From a virus: a stretch of DNA of 22,542 bases. Numbering within the stretch: the first letter of the stretch is position 1; the number at the start of each line of letters is the position of its first letter. A program made the translations under genes and the position numbers. Shown here piece after piece: positions 7,522-15,300 of the stretch. Location: positions 1 to 22,542 of IMG/VR virus record IMGVR_UViG_3300029309_000374. One strand, 5' to 3'. The notes under the pieces were generated by a model. That model had not been told where the DNA came from, did no database searches, and saw nothing but the letters and a program-made list of their open reading frames with translations.

Positions 7522-8130
7522 TTACTCGAAGGATATAGCGTAAATATCATGGCGATCAACCATAGTAAAATATCCCGCAGATTCTAAAAGGTGACGCATT
7601 TTAACATCATTACAATGAGCGTGTTCAACCTTAATAAGTCTAGGACGAAGGTGCCCATGAAAATCTATAGTCTCTAGTATTTTTAAATCATGTCCCTCTG
7701 TGTCTATTTTTAGGAAGTCAAGTTGAGGGAAATCAGAACAGTATTCATCTATCAAAGTTTGATAAGTAATACAGTCTACTTCTTCATCATGAAGATGTTC
7801 AGCATTTATTTGTGCAAGACCTTCAGTCTCTAAAGTAGACATCCCCCTAAAGTCTTTATCTTTTTCACAAAAATCTTCATTGTACACTTTCATAACACCT
7901 GAGCCGTCGTGATCTGACACGGCTGCGTTTACATAGGATACATTGTCTAGAATGGGTAATTCATCTAAGTATTGAGATATTGGTTCAACAATAACACCCG
8001 ACCATCCGTGTTCTGCTAAGGGTATACAGGTATCAAAACTGTTTGATCCTATTTCTATGAAGTATTTCATTTGATTCGATTTAAATATTTGTAAAAACTT
8101 TTTTATCATTCTTGGCCAAAGGTAGTTCAT
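7522..8130 (-). CDS. FkbM-family SAM-dependent methyltransferase
   Basis: A 202-residue class I methyltransferase. FIEIGSN (about residues 24-30) is the SAM-binding glycine loop, VEP (48-50) is the acidic end of strand 2, and LDFLKIDTEGHDLKIL (137-152) is the signature of the FkbM family. Family members usually O-methylate sugars or polyketides. It is the last gene of the enzyme operon. Its ATG follows the TAA of the PKHD oxygenase gene with no base between them, so translation is probably coupled. In this setting a role in capping a fibre-linked glycan is a reasonable inference. It could instead modify a host surface sugar. There is no signal peptide or membrane segment. Confidence 0.9.
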   Translation of the reverse strand: MNYLWPRMIKKFLQIFKSNQMKYFIEIGSNSFDTCIPLAEHGWSGVIVEPISQYLDELPILDNVSYVNAAVSDHDGSGVMKVYNEDFCEKDKDFRGMSTLETEGLAQINAEHLHDEEVDCITYQTLIDEYCSDFPQLDFLKIDTEGHDLKILETIDFHGHLRPRLIKVEHAHCNDVKMRHLLESAGYFTMVDRHDIYAISFE

Positions 8131-8757
8131 TTACTTGTAAGAAGACCCACCTGTCCATAAAACCATAGATTTTCTAAGCCCCTTTGTTACTGGTGTAACA
8201 CGGTGCAAGAAGTAAGAAGGGAAAATAATAACAGTGCCTTTAGCGTTGGAAGGCTTTATTGATGAGTTTCCTATTTTTAATTCCAGTTCTCCCCCCTCGT
8301 AATCAGAAGGATCGGACAACTGAACCGTAAGAGAAACTTTTCGAGTGGATAAAAGACCCGACCCTATGTCCATATGCCAGTCATAAAAACCTTTGTCTTC
8401 CGATCTATACTCTGTGTATTGGATATTGTCTCTGACGGACTGAAGATCAAAATTCCACAATTCTTTGTTAGCCTCTGTAATACAGTTCATCAACCTGTCA
8501 AACAACCATCTATTCTCTTGAAAAGGCATCAGCCATTTTATACTAGACTTTCGATACTCTTTATTTCCCCCTTCTACTGTTGCCTCTTCATAAGGAGTTT
8601 GTTTTAATGTTTTTTCAATTTGTTTTATTTCTTCTTCATTAAAATAAGAATCAAAATAATACCACTCAATCATATTATTGAATTTAGTATTGAATGTAGG
8701 TAGCAGAGGAAAGTCTTGCATTTGTGGTGATGCTATTAAATTTACTTCTTCACTCAT
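8131..8757 (-). CDS. PKHD-type 2-oxoglutarate/Fe(II) dioxygenase (prolyl-hydroxylase-like)
   Basis: A 208-residue oxygenase of the prolyl 4-hydroxylase (PKHD / PiuC-like) type. The iron ligands H128-x-D130 (in YDWHMDIGSG) and H185 (in YFLHRV) are present, and R195, ten residues later, would bind the 2-oxoglutarate carboxylate. YEGGELEL (about 153-160) is the typical strand before the distal histidine. The start overlaps the stop of the 764-residue gene by four bases (ATGA), so the two are translationally coupled. The target is unknown. Pro or other residues of the collagen-like fibre (it contains Gly-Pro-Pro triplets) are attractive candidates because the operon also encodes a collagen-type lysyl hydroxylase. 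Marine phages carry many such oxygenases with unproven substrates. Confidence 0.88.
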   Translation of the reverse strand: MSEEVNLIASPQMQDFPLLPTFNTKFNNMIEWYYFDSYFNEEEIKQIEKTLKQTPYEEATVEGGNKEYRKSSIKWLMPFQENRWLFDRLMNCITEANKELWNFDLQSVRDNIQYTEYRSEDKGFYDWHMDIGSGLLSTRKVSLTVQLSDPSDYEGGELELKIGNSSIKPSNAKGTVIIFPSYFLHRVTPVTKGLRKSMVLWTGGSSYK

Positions 8758-11048
8758 GGCTTAGAGCAGAATGAAACGATTATATATCTCTCGCCCTTTG
8801 ATATAGGTCTTCCACCGTGACGATGAGTAATTTTAGCAGGGTGTATAGATATCTCCCCAACATTTCCTTTATGAACTTTTTTCTGTCTCCAGAACCAAGT
8901 ACCTCCGCCTTCAAAGTCTCTGTTCAATGTCAAGACGCACGATATTAATCCGCTGTCATGATGTAGAGACAAGTGACCCTGTACGTCTTCTTGATACTTT
9001 ATCATAAAGTTTTCACTAGAGAGGTCAGGCCAAGGCTTACCGTGCAACTGCCATTTATGAATAGCGCATGGATAAACAAACTCTCTTAAAACTTGAGAAT
9101 AAATTTTATCTAGTCCTATTGACTCTAAAAGTATGTCTGTTGTTGGGTAATAATCATGACGCTCTTTTGTCCACTTGTCTAACTTGTTGGCTTCTTCTAT
9201 TACCAAAGAGCAGAACTCCTCTGTAAAGAGAGGATAAGAGAAAACATCTTGTATGTTTTCATCTACCACTAAATCCCACTCTTTTGTTTTAGCGGCCTCA
9301 TGAACAAACCTATTCACAAACTCTTTGTAAGAATAATCTGCTAAACAATTAATTGGTGTTGGCTCTGTTGTAGAAGTTTCACGAGTGCTTAACTGACCTA
9401 GAAAATCATCTTTTACGGCCATAGCAATAGTGTCTTGAGTTATAAAACCTAGATCACCTCGTGGGTGATCACAGAACGTAGCAGGAAGAAACTCGTCAAC
9501 TGGAAAAAAATAAGTATGAAAGTTTTGCTCTAATATTCTTTGCACTCCTTCATCGGTAAGCATATAGGCGTGGGCATTGTAAGCATAGTTTGGCCTACAT
9601 AGATATTTATTTATCCCCCGCGGTGGTTGAACAAAATTGCAAGCCAAATACATTAGGGTCCAGTGTTGATCTGTTTGTAGTTCGCTGGGCTCAAACTTTC
9701 TTTTTACATAAAAGTCTTCTTCAAGTATTAAAATCTTTTTGTAACCTTTTTTAGATGCGTCTTTCCATACGGAGTGATGCGACGCAGCACAGCCTATTTC
9801 TCCATCAGTTATTTCCCTATTGTAAAAACGATGAGACGAGGTAGGTATAATCCAATCTTTAAAAACTTCATAGTCAGAGGGCATATTCTTACCAGTCTTA
9901 CCATTGCAAGCCTCCCATATGTTTAATTCAGATTTAAAACCAAACTCTTTAAATCTTTTGGTGATGTCTTCTTTCTTTTGATCTGTTGGGTCTAGACATA
10001 TTACATATGTCATATCCGCATCCTGATGTGGTGATTCTATCTTTGGAACTATGGGGCCTGCGCTCATTTTGTTATCTATTAAATTTAACCATTCGTTAGT
10101 GACATTAGACCAATCCCTGGTCTGAATGTATTTGTCAATTCTTTCCCAGTCCGTAGACTTGTTGAAACCGTTGACGGTTTCTTTTAATCCAGCAATCTCA
10201 TTTGTATCCACTATGACACCATGAGCCATCATCTCTAGAGCCGTAATACAATATGTCTCCTTGTAGTCTGTTGGATAGTACCAGGTCTCTGTAGTCTTCA
10301 TCCTGTTATACAGAGCATCTGTAGAAAGAGATCCTAAGAAAGTTACATTTCGATCCTCTAAACTTTTAACTCTTTCTGCGAAGTTTTCATTGTAGTATTC
10401 TAAGCCGTAGGCTGGAGTGGCAATAGCAAGCGTAGCATATGGTCGTTTTTGTTTTATGGACTCCCATTCGTTTAGCAATTTATCAAGACCTCTTTCTGGA
10501 TGAGAGGAATATAAATAACTTCCAGGAACTTTGTACAATGTTTTTTTAACCTCTGATAAGGATATTCCATTGCCTATTATTTTTATTTTGTCTTCAAGCC
10601 TAGGATTATAAGATAAGAAATGTTCTTTGTGCCAGTTGGTTAAACAAATAATGTTGTCACATAGATCGTATGCTTCCTGAATATGATCCTCTGACATTTT
10701 TTCCCCTTCGAACCAATAGAAAGGATCTTCATTGTGTAGCCAAAACAAAACCTTTTGTATCTGAGAACAATTGTAATGCTTATAAAAATGAAGATATGAT
10801 ACTCCGATTAACACGTCTATTTTATCGGGAAGTTTGTCGAACTGATCTAACGAAAGGTAAATTAGGTTTTCTTTAACTTCTGTAGGCTCTACTTGTCCTA
10901 CTACAAAAATCCTATGCTCATGATATAAGTCTTGTGTATTAGCCATCGACATGGCTAATTTATTTACACACTGTTCTGTCCCTCCTAACGCTAGAGTATT
11001 ATTATTCCACGGCTCCTTAGAGTATCCTACATGAAATACTATATTCAT
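8754..11048 (-). CDS. Three-domain collagen-modifying enzyme: GT4 glycosyltransferase, GT25 procollagen-galactosyltransferase-like, PLOD-like lysyl hydroxylase
   Basis: A 764-residue fusion. Residues about 1-330 are a GT4 (GT-B) glycosyltransferase: LGGTEQ near 21-26, GNGIS near 159-163, and an E-x7-E pair at E264 and E272 (KETYCITALEMMAHG). Residues about 345-555 are a GT25 domain: YVICLDP, GEIGCAASHHSVWKD, LILEEDFY (the acidic motif, EED instead of EDD), HAYMLT and PVDEFLP, the last being a hallmark of animal collagen galactosyltransferases (COLGALT). Residues about 595-764 match the catalytic domain of lysyl hydroxylases (PLOD). They have HHDS with ligands H696-x-D698, FEGGGTWF, HP-x3-TH-x-H with distal ligand H744, and R754 exactly ten residues on, as in human LH3. 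The likely reaction is hydroxylation of X-Lys-Gly lysines and glycosylation of the product. The gene is coupled by four-base overlaps to the genes on both sides. There is no signal peptide, so it acts in the host cytoplasm. Sugar identities are not known. Confidence 0.92.
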   Translation of the reverse strand: MNIVFHVGYSKEPWNNNTLALGGTEQCVNKLAMSMANTQDLYHEHRIFVVGQVEPTEVKENLIYLSLDQFDKLPDKIDVLIGVSYLHFYKHYNCSQIQKVLFWLHNEDPFYWFEGEKMSEDHIQEAYDLCDNIICLTNWHKEHFLSYNPRLEDKIKIIGNGISLSEVKKTLYKVPGSYLYSSHPERGLDKLLNEWESIKQKRPYATLAIATPAYGLEYYNENFAERVKSLEDRNVTFLGSLSTDALYNRMKTTETWYYPTDYKETYCITALEMMAHGVIVDTNEIAGLKETVNGFNKSTDWERIDKYIQTRDWSNVTNEWLNLIDNKMSAGPIVPKIESPHQDADMTYVICLDPTDQKKEDITKRFKEFGFKSELNIWEACNGKTGKNMPSDYEVFKDWIIPTSSHRFYNREITDGEIGCAASHHSVWKDASKKGYKKILILEEDFYVKRKFEPSELQTDQHWTLMYLACNFVQPPRGINKYLCRPNYAYNAHAYMLTDEGVQRILEQNFHTYFFPVDEFLPATFCDHPRGDLGFITQDTIAMAVKDDFLGQLSTRETSTTEPTPINCLADYSYKEFVNRFVHEAAKTKEWDLVVDENIQDVFSYPLFTEEFCSLVIEEANKLDKWTKERHDYYPTTDILLESIGLDKIYSQVLREFVYPCAIHKWQLHGKPWPDLSSENFMIKYQEDVQGHLSLHHDSGLISCVLTLNRDFEGGGTWFWRQKKVHKGNVGEISIHPAKITHRHGGRPISKGERYIIVSFCSKP

Positions 11049-11596
11049 TCCGTACTAAAAAAGAAAGTTTGAAACAATCTACCATCATTAACATCTTGAC
11101 CAAAATAGTCCATAGAAGTGTGAAACTGATTTCCCCTATACAGAATAAGCCTATTGTATACATTTCCAATGGAACTCACAAGTTCCCACTTGGTTACGTC
11201 TTGAGAGTCTTTTTGCCAGTTGATGTCAGAAGACAACAACCCAGTTTCTTTATGTTTGTAAAACCCTGTGCCCGACGACAAAGGAGCGTCTGGCGTTAGG
11301 TAACACACACCAGCCCATGTGGTGCCTGAGTCACAATGAATCCAAGATCTTTCTTGCGCTGTTGTGATTTGAAAAGAAGCATTATAGTTTTCGGGTTGAT
11401 CTGGCCAATGAGTTATTTTACCAACAGATGAAAGCGCGTTAGATATAACGCTTTTAACACTATCGTTTTTGGCAAAAGATAAAGTTCTTTCACCAGGAAA
11501 ATTTCCTATAATATCAAACGGTTGAGACAGTGCAAACTCTCGGACTTCGTCTACATTATTATAAAAGTCATCTATGACTATAATGTTGGTTTTCAT
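11045..11596 (-). CDS. 2-oxoglutarate/Fe(II) oxygenase-like protein (DUF6445 type)
   Basis: A 183-residue protein that heads the enzyme operon. WIHCDSGTTWAGVCYLTPDAP carries an H87-x-D89 pair. A GTGFYKH segment (about residues 109-115) follows, and NRLILYRGNQFHTSMDYFG supplies a distal H159, with R173 in GRLFQTFFF as the possible 2-oxoglutarate ligand. This order of motifs is that of the double-stranded beta-helix oxygenases, and the text resembles the family I know as DUF6445. The substrate is unknown. The stop overlaps the start of the 764-residue gene (ATGA). A TAnnTTTG box lies 21 bases upstream of its ATG. A role in modifying the same fibre or glycan is inferred from the operon alone. 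Confidence 0.78.
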   Translation of the reverse strand: MKTNIIVIDDFYNNVDEVREFALSQPFDIIGNFPGERTLSFAKNDSVKSVISNALSSVGKITHWPDQPENYNASFQITTAQERSWIHCDSGTTWAGVCYLTPDAPLSSGTGFYKHKETGLLSSDINWQKDSQDVTKWELVSSIGNVYNRLILYRGNQFHTSMDYFGQDVNDGRLFQTFFFSTE

Positions 11597-11617
11597 TGAA
11601 ATATAATTGAATTACAT

Positions 11618-11625
11618 CAAATATA
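11618..11625 (-). promoter_or_regulatory. TAnnTTTG box before the enzyme operon
   Basis: The minus strand reads TATATTTG, 21 bases upstream of the oxygenase ATG at 11596 and after the stop of the 78-residue gene. A TTG lies 14 bases upstream of it, shorter than the usual spacing. It would allow the four modification genes to be transcribed apart from the fibre operon. Confidence 0.5.
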
Positions 11626-11632
11626 CAACAAT

Positions 11633-11650
11633 CTAATGTCAAGACGTTAG
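11633..11650 (-). other. Small hairpin after the fibre operon
   Basis: CTAACGT/ACATTAG arms (with one G-T pair) form a stem of about seven pairs around a four-base loop, directly after the stop of the 78-residue gene. The minus strand continues ATTGTTG, so there is no proper T-run. It may be a weak terminator or an mRNA end-protecting hairpin. Confidence 0.35.
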
Positions 11651-11651
11651 G

Positions 11652-11888
11652 TTATTTTATTGTTGCTTCAAGAAGTCCACGCTCGTATTCTAATTGTTTC
11701 TCCATTGAAATAATTCTCTCCTCAAGTCTATTGATAACTATTACTTTATTGTCTAATCTTTCATGAACCATAGTTAACTCTGTCTTTAAAGAAGTAAATT
11801 CACTAAAAAGTCCACCCGCGGTAAAGACGGCAATTACAAACCAAAGAATTATTTGCCAGTTTTTTAATAATGAGCCGTTCACTGCCAT
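11652..11888 (-). CDS. Small single-span membrane protein with coiled coil
   Basis: A 78-residue protein with one hydrophobic segment (about residues 11-29, WQIILWFVIAVFTAGGLF). A heptad-like, charged helix fills the rest (SLKTELTMVHERLDNKV onwards). The layout resembles XhlA-type phage membrane proteins, small holin-like proteins, or an inner-membrane spanin that lacks the Pro-rich part. A lysis role is therefore possible. No endolysin is present in the window to support it. The gene is the last of the fibre operon, 11 bases after the 114-residue gene, which could also mean a membrane-anchored assembly helper. The function is unassigned. Confidence 0.7.
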   Translation of the reverse strand: MAVNGSLLKNWQIILWFVIAVFTAGGLFSEFTSLKTELTMVHERLDNKVIVINRLEERIISMEKQLEYERGLLEATIK

Positions 11889-11899
11889 ACTATAAAGAT

Positions 11900-12244
11900 T
11901 TAATCTTTAACAGTTAAAGTTACCGAAGACGGATTTATTTCGTTATTTATTGTAGACTGGATTTCTGTTTCAATCGCTGTTACTTGAGCCGAACCCATAG
12001 CCGTCTTAGTCCAAGATACAACATCAGAGTTGGTCAAGTCAGCAAAGGGAGTAAAGTTAGAAAGATCATCTGTGCTTATTGCCTGTACGCCGATATTTCT
12101 TGCTGTATAAAAATTATCATCAGGATCTTTTTGATCTGATGTTCCAGTTACTATCCAATGCACTCTGTATACCACATCTGTGTAATTTCCGTCAGTAGGA
12201 TAGCAATCTACTGTTTTACAATCCCAAACATATACTATTGCCAT
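11900..12244 (-). CDS. Phage accessory protein, DUF7936-like
   Basis: A 114-residue protein. The start MAIVYVWDCKTVDCYP leads to a strand reading DVVYRVHWIVTGT (about residues 23-35). The second half has FTPFADLTNSDVVSWTKTAMG (about 64-84) and a helix ending VTAIETEIQSTI. The pattern 'vVyrVHWrvtgt ... f.py.dLT...v..W' is what I know from a small phage family (DUF7936) often encoded beside tail-fibre genes. Its role is unknown. The gene overlaps the end of the proposed 47-residue ORF by ten bases and precedes the membrane protein gene by 11 bases, so it belongs to the fibre operon. Fibre or tail assembly is the natural guess. Confidence 0.75.
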   Translation of the reverse strand: MAIVYVWDCKTVDCYPTDGNYTDVVYRVHWIVTGTSDQKDPDDNFYTARNIGVQAISTDDLSNFTPFADLTNSDVVSWTKTAMGSAQVTAIETEIQSTINNEINPSSVTLTVKD

Positions 12245-12378
12245 TGTTTATTTGTTTTTGGTTTTTTGTTTGATTTTTTTCCTAGTGAAGACTTAAAATC
12301 CTCCAGTGTCATTTTAACTATAGGTAATCCAGATTCTTCAATCTCTTTTCTTAATTCAGGTGTAAGTTTTTTAAACAT
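12235..12378 (-). CDS. Short basic ORF of 47 residues after the collagen gene
   Basis: A short frame starts with ATG at 12378, one base after the TAA of the collagen gene (TAATATG), and ends with TAG at 12237-12235. The product begins MFKKLTPELRKEIEESG, continues LPIVKMTLEDFKSSLG and ends in a Lys/Asn-rich tail. It fills the only sizeable gap in the fibre operon and overlaps the start of the next gene by ten bases. This spacing is typical of coupled phage genes. The charged helix-like composition is protein-like. I recognise no family. A plain intergenic spacer remains possible because the last third is A-rich. Confidence 0.55.
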   Translation of the reverse strand: MFKKLTPELRKEIEESGLPIVKMTLEDFKSSLGKKSNKKPKTNKQWQ

Positions 12379-12379
12379 A

Positions 12380-15300
12380 TTATTCTGCGGTATAGTATGG
12401 TATTATATAATTTGATCCGCTAATAATTACATCTACAAAACCTGTAGGGCTGCCCACATCACCTGTTGATGAACTTGATTCGTCCAGTTCAAGTTTTGTT
12501 GCTTTTGCAACCCCGTTAACGGTAAGTTTTTGAGTCGGAGACGTGGTGTTTATTCCGATATTACCATTTTCTTTAATGAGCATCTTTTCAGTTCCAGTCA
12601 CATGACTAGTTCCGAACTGTATACCATCTTTAGATGGTATATACGTCATACACATTTTAGTTGATCCATTTTCAAGAAACCTAAGTCCATTTGACCCAGC
12701 CTCAGCAGTACAGTCTAAATCAACAAGAACTTGATTTGATGGATTTTTAAAGAGAGCAACTACAGAATCTGTTGAGTTAACTTCAAAAGTTCTATCGGGA
12801 GAAGTGGTACCGATACCTAATCTATTATTACCATTATCCCAATAAAGATTTGCATCGCTACTTAATGCTTGAGATCCTGACCAGAAAGCAACCCTTGTTG
12901 CGCTTCCTGAACCTGTAACAGAAGCAGAAGATTCTGCTCCTTTTTGACCTTTAGAGCCTGGAGGTCCTGTGGGACCTGTACCGCCTGAACCACCTTGTGA
13001 TCCTGTCTGACCCTTCTGCCCTTTCTGCCCTTTGACCGATGGTCCTGGAGGTCCTGTTGGACCCTGACCACCTGTTCCACCTTGTGCACCAGTCTGACCC
13101 TTCTGTCCTTTAACAGAATTACCTTGCTCGCCCTGTTCTCCTTTCTGACCTTTAACTGACGGTCCTGGAGGCCCTGTGGGACCTTGACCTCCTTGACCAC
13201 CCTGTGATCCTGTCTGACCCTTTTGTCCTTTTGCTCCAGGATCTCCTTGTTCTCCTTGCTCCCCTTGCGGTCCCTGGCCTCCTTGACCACCTGTTTGACC
13301 TTTTTGACCTTTAGAACCTGGGGATCCTGTTGGACCTGTACCTCCTGTACCACCTTGTGCACCCGTCTGACCTTTCTGGCCCTTAACTGAGTTACCCTGC
13401 TCTCCTTGCTCACCCTTCTGGCCTTTAACCGATGGTCCTGGAGGCCCTGTTGGACCCTGACCACCTTGTCCGCCTTGTGACCCAGTCTGTCCTTTCTGTC
13501 CTTTAGAACCTGGAGATCCTGTATCTCCTGGCTCTCCTTGAGGTCCTATACCTCCTTGTGATCCTGTCTGACCTTTCTGTCCTTTTCCACCTGCGGGACC
13601 TTGGCCGCCTGTTCCACCTTGCGCTCCCTGCTCTCCTTTTTGTCCTTTAACAGAGTTACCTTGTTCACCTTGTTCTCCTTTCTGACCTTTAACAGAAGGA
13701 CCAGCAGGTCCTGTTCCACCCTGAGCACCAGTCTGACCTTTCTGTCCTTTTACAGAGTTGCCCTGCTCTCCCTGTTCTCCCTTCTGACCTTTAACAGATG
13801 GGCCGGCAGGTCCTTGACCACCTTGTTCTCCCTTTTGTCCTTTTACAGAATTACCCTGTTCACCCTGTTCTCCCTTTTGTCCTTTTACTGAAGGACCAGC
13901 AGGTCCTTGACCACCTTGTTCTCCTTTTTGTCCTTTGACCGAGTTGCCCTGTTCACCCTGTTCTCCTTTTTGTCCTTTAGACCCATCATCACCAGAAGGC
14001 CCTTGCGCTCCTGTTTCTCCTTTCTGTCCTTTTACGGAATTGCCCTGTTCTCCTTGCTCACCCTTTTGTCCTTTTACTGAAGCACCGTCTTCACCTTTCT
14101 GTCCTTTCCCACCTTGTGCGCCCTGTTCTCCTTTTTGACCCTTAACAGAATCTCCTTGTTCACCTTGCTCTCCTTTTTGACCCTTTACTGAAGGTCCTGC
14201 TGGACCCTGGCCGCCCTGTGCACCCTGTTCTCCTTTTTGTCCTTTTGCTCCCTGTGCTCCAGTAGGTATTCCAAAATCAAAAGTAGCGTTCTCCGTAGTT
14301 CCGCTGTTTTCAACAGTAGCGTCTTCTCCAGCACCAAGAGTAGTTGTAGTTCCTACATCAACTTGCGCTCCTGAACCTGTAGCACCTTGTTCTCCTTTTT
14401 GACCTTTGACTGAAGCACCATCTTGACCTTTCTGACCCTTCTCGCCCTTCTCGCCCTTCTCCCCCTTCTGACCTTTTACTGAAGTACCATCTTGACCTTT
14501 CTGTCCTTTGGATCCATCAGAGCCATTAAACTGAAAAGATAATGTCACACTGTCATTGTCACTAAAAGGGTTAGACGCGCTTGAGGCGCTAACCGATCCT
14601 TCTAATTCTATTTGATCACCAGTTGTTCCAACAGAGGTATAAGAAAACTTATAAAAGTTACTTGTAGTTTCCACTTCTCTAACAGTAACAATACCTGGCG
14701 CTTCAGGAGTAACTACAGTTTCGTTGTCTGAATCTTGATTATTAAAATTCAGTCGAGTGGTAGTATTCTGTGTAGAGTTATTACCTCTTACCTCTCCAGC
14801 AGGCATATCACCACTTGTATCTGTTTTAAAGGTAAAGTTGTATACGTTTCCAGCATTTACGCCACGCTCTCCTTTTTGACCTTTATCACCCTTCTGACCT
14901 TTTACTGAAGTGCCATCTTGACCTTTCTCACCTTTTTGTCCTTTGACTGAAGCACCTGCTTCTCCTTTTTGTCCTTTAGCACCATCAAATACAAAAGATA
15001 TATTAACAGCGTCTTGATCACTAAATGGATTACTTGCGCTAGATGCAGTTACAGATCCTGTTAGTTCTATTTCTCCTGAAGCGGTATCCCCAGCAGTAAA
15101 ATCGAAAGTAATAAAGTTTGCTTGGTTCTCTACTTCTCTTATAGTAACAGTACCTACATCATTTGCTCCAACCGCAGGGATGGTTAAGCCGTCGCTATCG
15201 ACCTGATTAATGATAATTCTTGTGGATGTATTTTGTGTGCTTTCGTTCCCTCTTAGTTCACCGTTAGTTGGATTACCAGAAGTTGCTGTGCTAAACAGAT

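Noticed and set aside
12268-12278. A-rich heptamer as a programmed frameshift site in the 47-residue ORF
   Set aside because: The -1 frame stops a few codons later and yields nearly the same length. There is no downstream stem and no recognisable fused product.
12862-13464. Minus-strand frame of 200 codons inside the collagen gene, rich in Arg, Val, Lys and Gln
   Set aside because: It is a shifted reading of the collagen repeats. Composition is periodic and there is no domain. Other shifted frames in 13546-16866 are explained the same way.
12938-14250. CRISPR-like spaced repeats
   Set aside because: The repeats are imperfect, vary in spacing and encode in-frame Gly-X-Y triplets. They are coding repeats, not an array.
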